From contig JASLAV010000519.1 in the NCBI GenBank assembly GCA_030146905.1, forward strand, positions 1 to 6,597: DNA of 6,597 nucleotides, in the 5' to 3' direction. The notes below the pieces were generated by a model that saw nothing but the letters and a program-made list of their open reading frames with translations, did not search any database and had not been told where the DNA came from. Shown piece by piece: positions 5,200 through 6,597 of this stretch. The DNA comes from Lentzea sp. (GTDB lineage Bacteria; Actinomycetota; Actinomycetes; Mycobacteriales; Pseudonocardiaceae). Numbering within the stretch: position 1 is the stretch's first letter; each line of letters begins with the position of its first letter. A program made the translations under genes and the position numbers.

Positions 5200-6597
<1,398 letters not shown>

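Overview
The window is high-GC DNA with G/C-dominated third codon positions. It has leaderless-type starts with TANNNT boxes close to the ATG, U-poor GC-rich hairpin terminators and a LAXTG-type sortase substrate. Together these point to an actinobacterium; protein style suggests a filamentous one such as the Pseudonocardiaceae, but this is inference.

Layout, left to right. Bases 1-297 hold no convincing gene but are packed with inverted repeats, the largest having 28-bp arms (162-228). On the + strand follow a 152-residue four-helix membrane protein of unknown function (298-756) and, overlapping its 3' end by 68 bases, a 956-residue SF1 Upf1-like helicase of the TM0106/RecB-like nuclease-helicase family (689-3559). 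Both start about 8 bases after a TAGCRT box, with almost the same surrounding sequence. A 132-base regulatory gap with a palindrome and a direct repeat leads to a secreted, wall-anchored 203-residue protein ending in an LAATG sorting signal (3692-4303). A GC-rich hairpin (4318-4349) separates it from two - strand genes: a PIG-L/LmbE-family zinc deacetylase (4356-5102) and, upstream of that on the same strand, a secreted subtilisin-like S8 protease with a C-terminal P domain (5200 to beyond the right edge). A perfect 15-bp hairpin (5146-5181) ends the protease transcript, so the deacetylase appears to have its own promoter.

The genes look like separate housekeeping or accessory units rather than one pathway. 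The exception is the membrane protein/helicase pair, which overlaps and may form a two-gene unit. The most interesting point is the helicase itself. Its motor motifs and four Fe-S-type cysteines are intact, but the nuclease active-site residues I expect for the family are missing and the RNase H-like domain is shortened, suggesting a helicase that has lost nuclease activity. No CRISPR array, tRNA, rRNA, insertion sequence or phage gene was seen.
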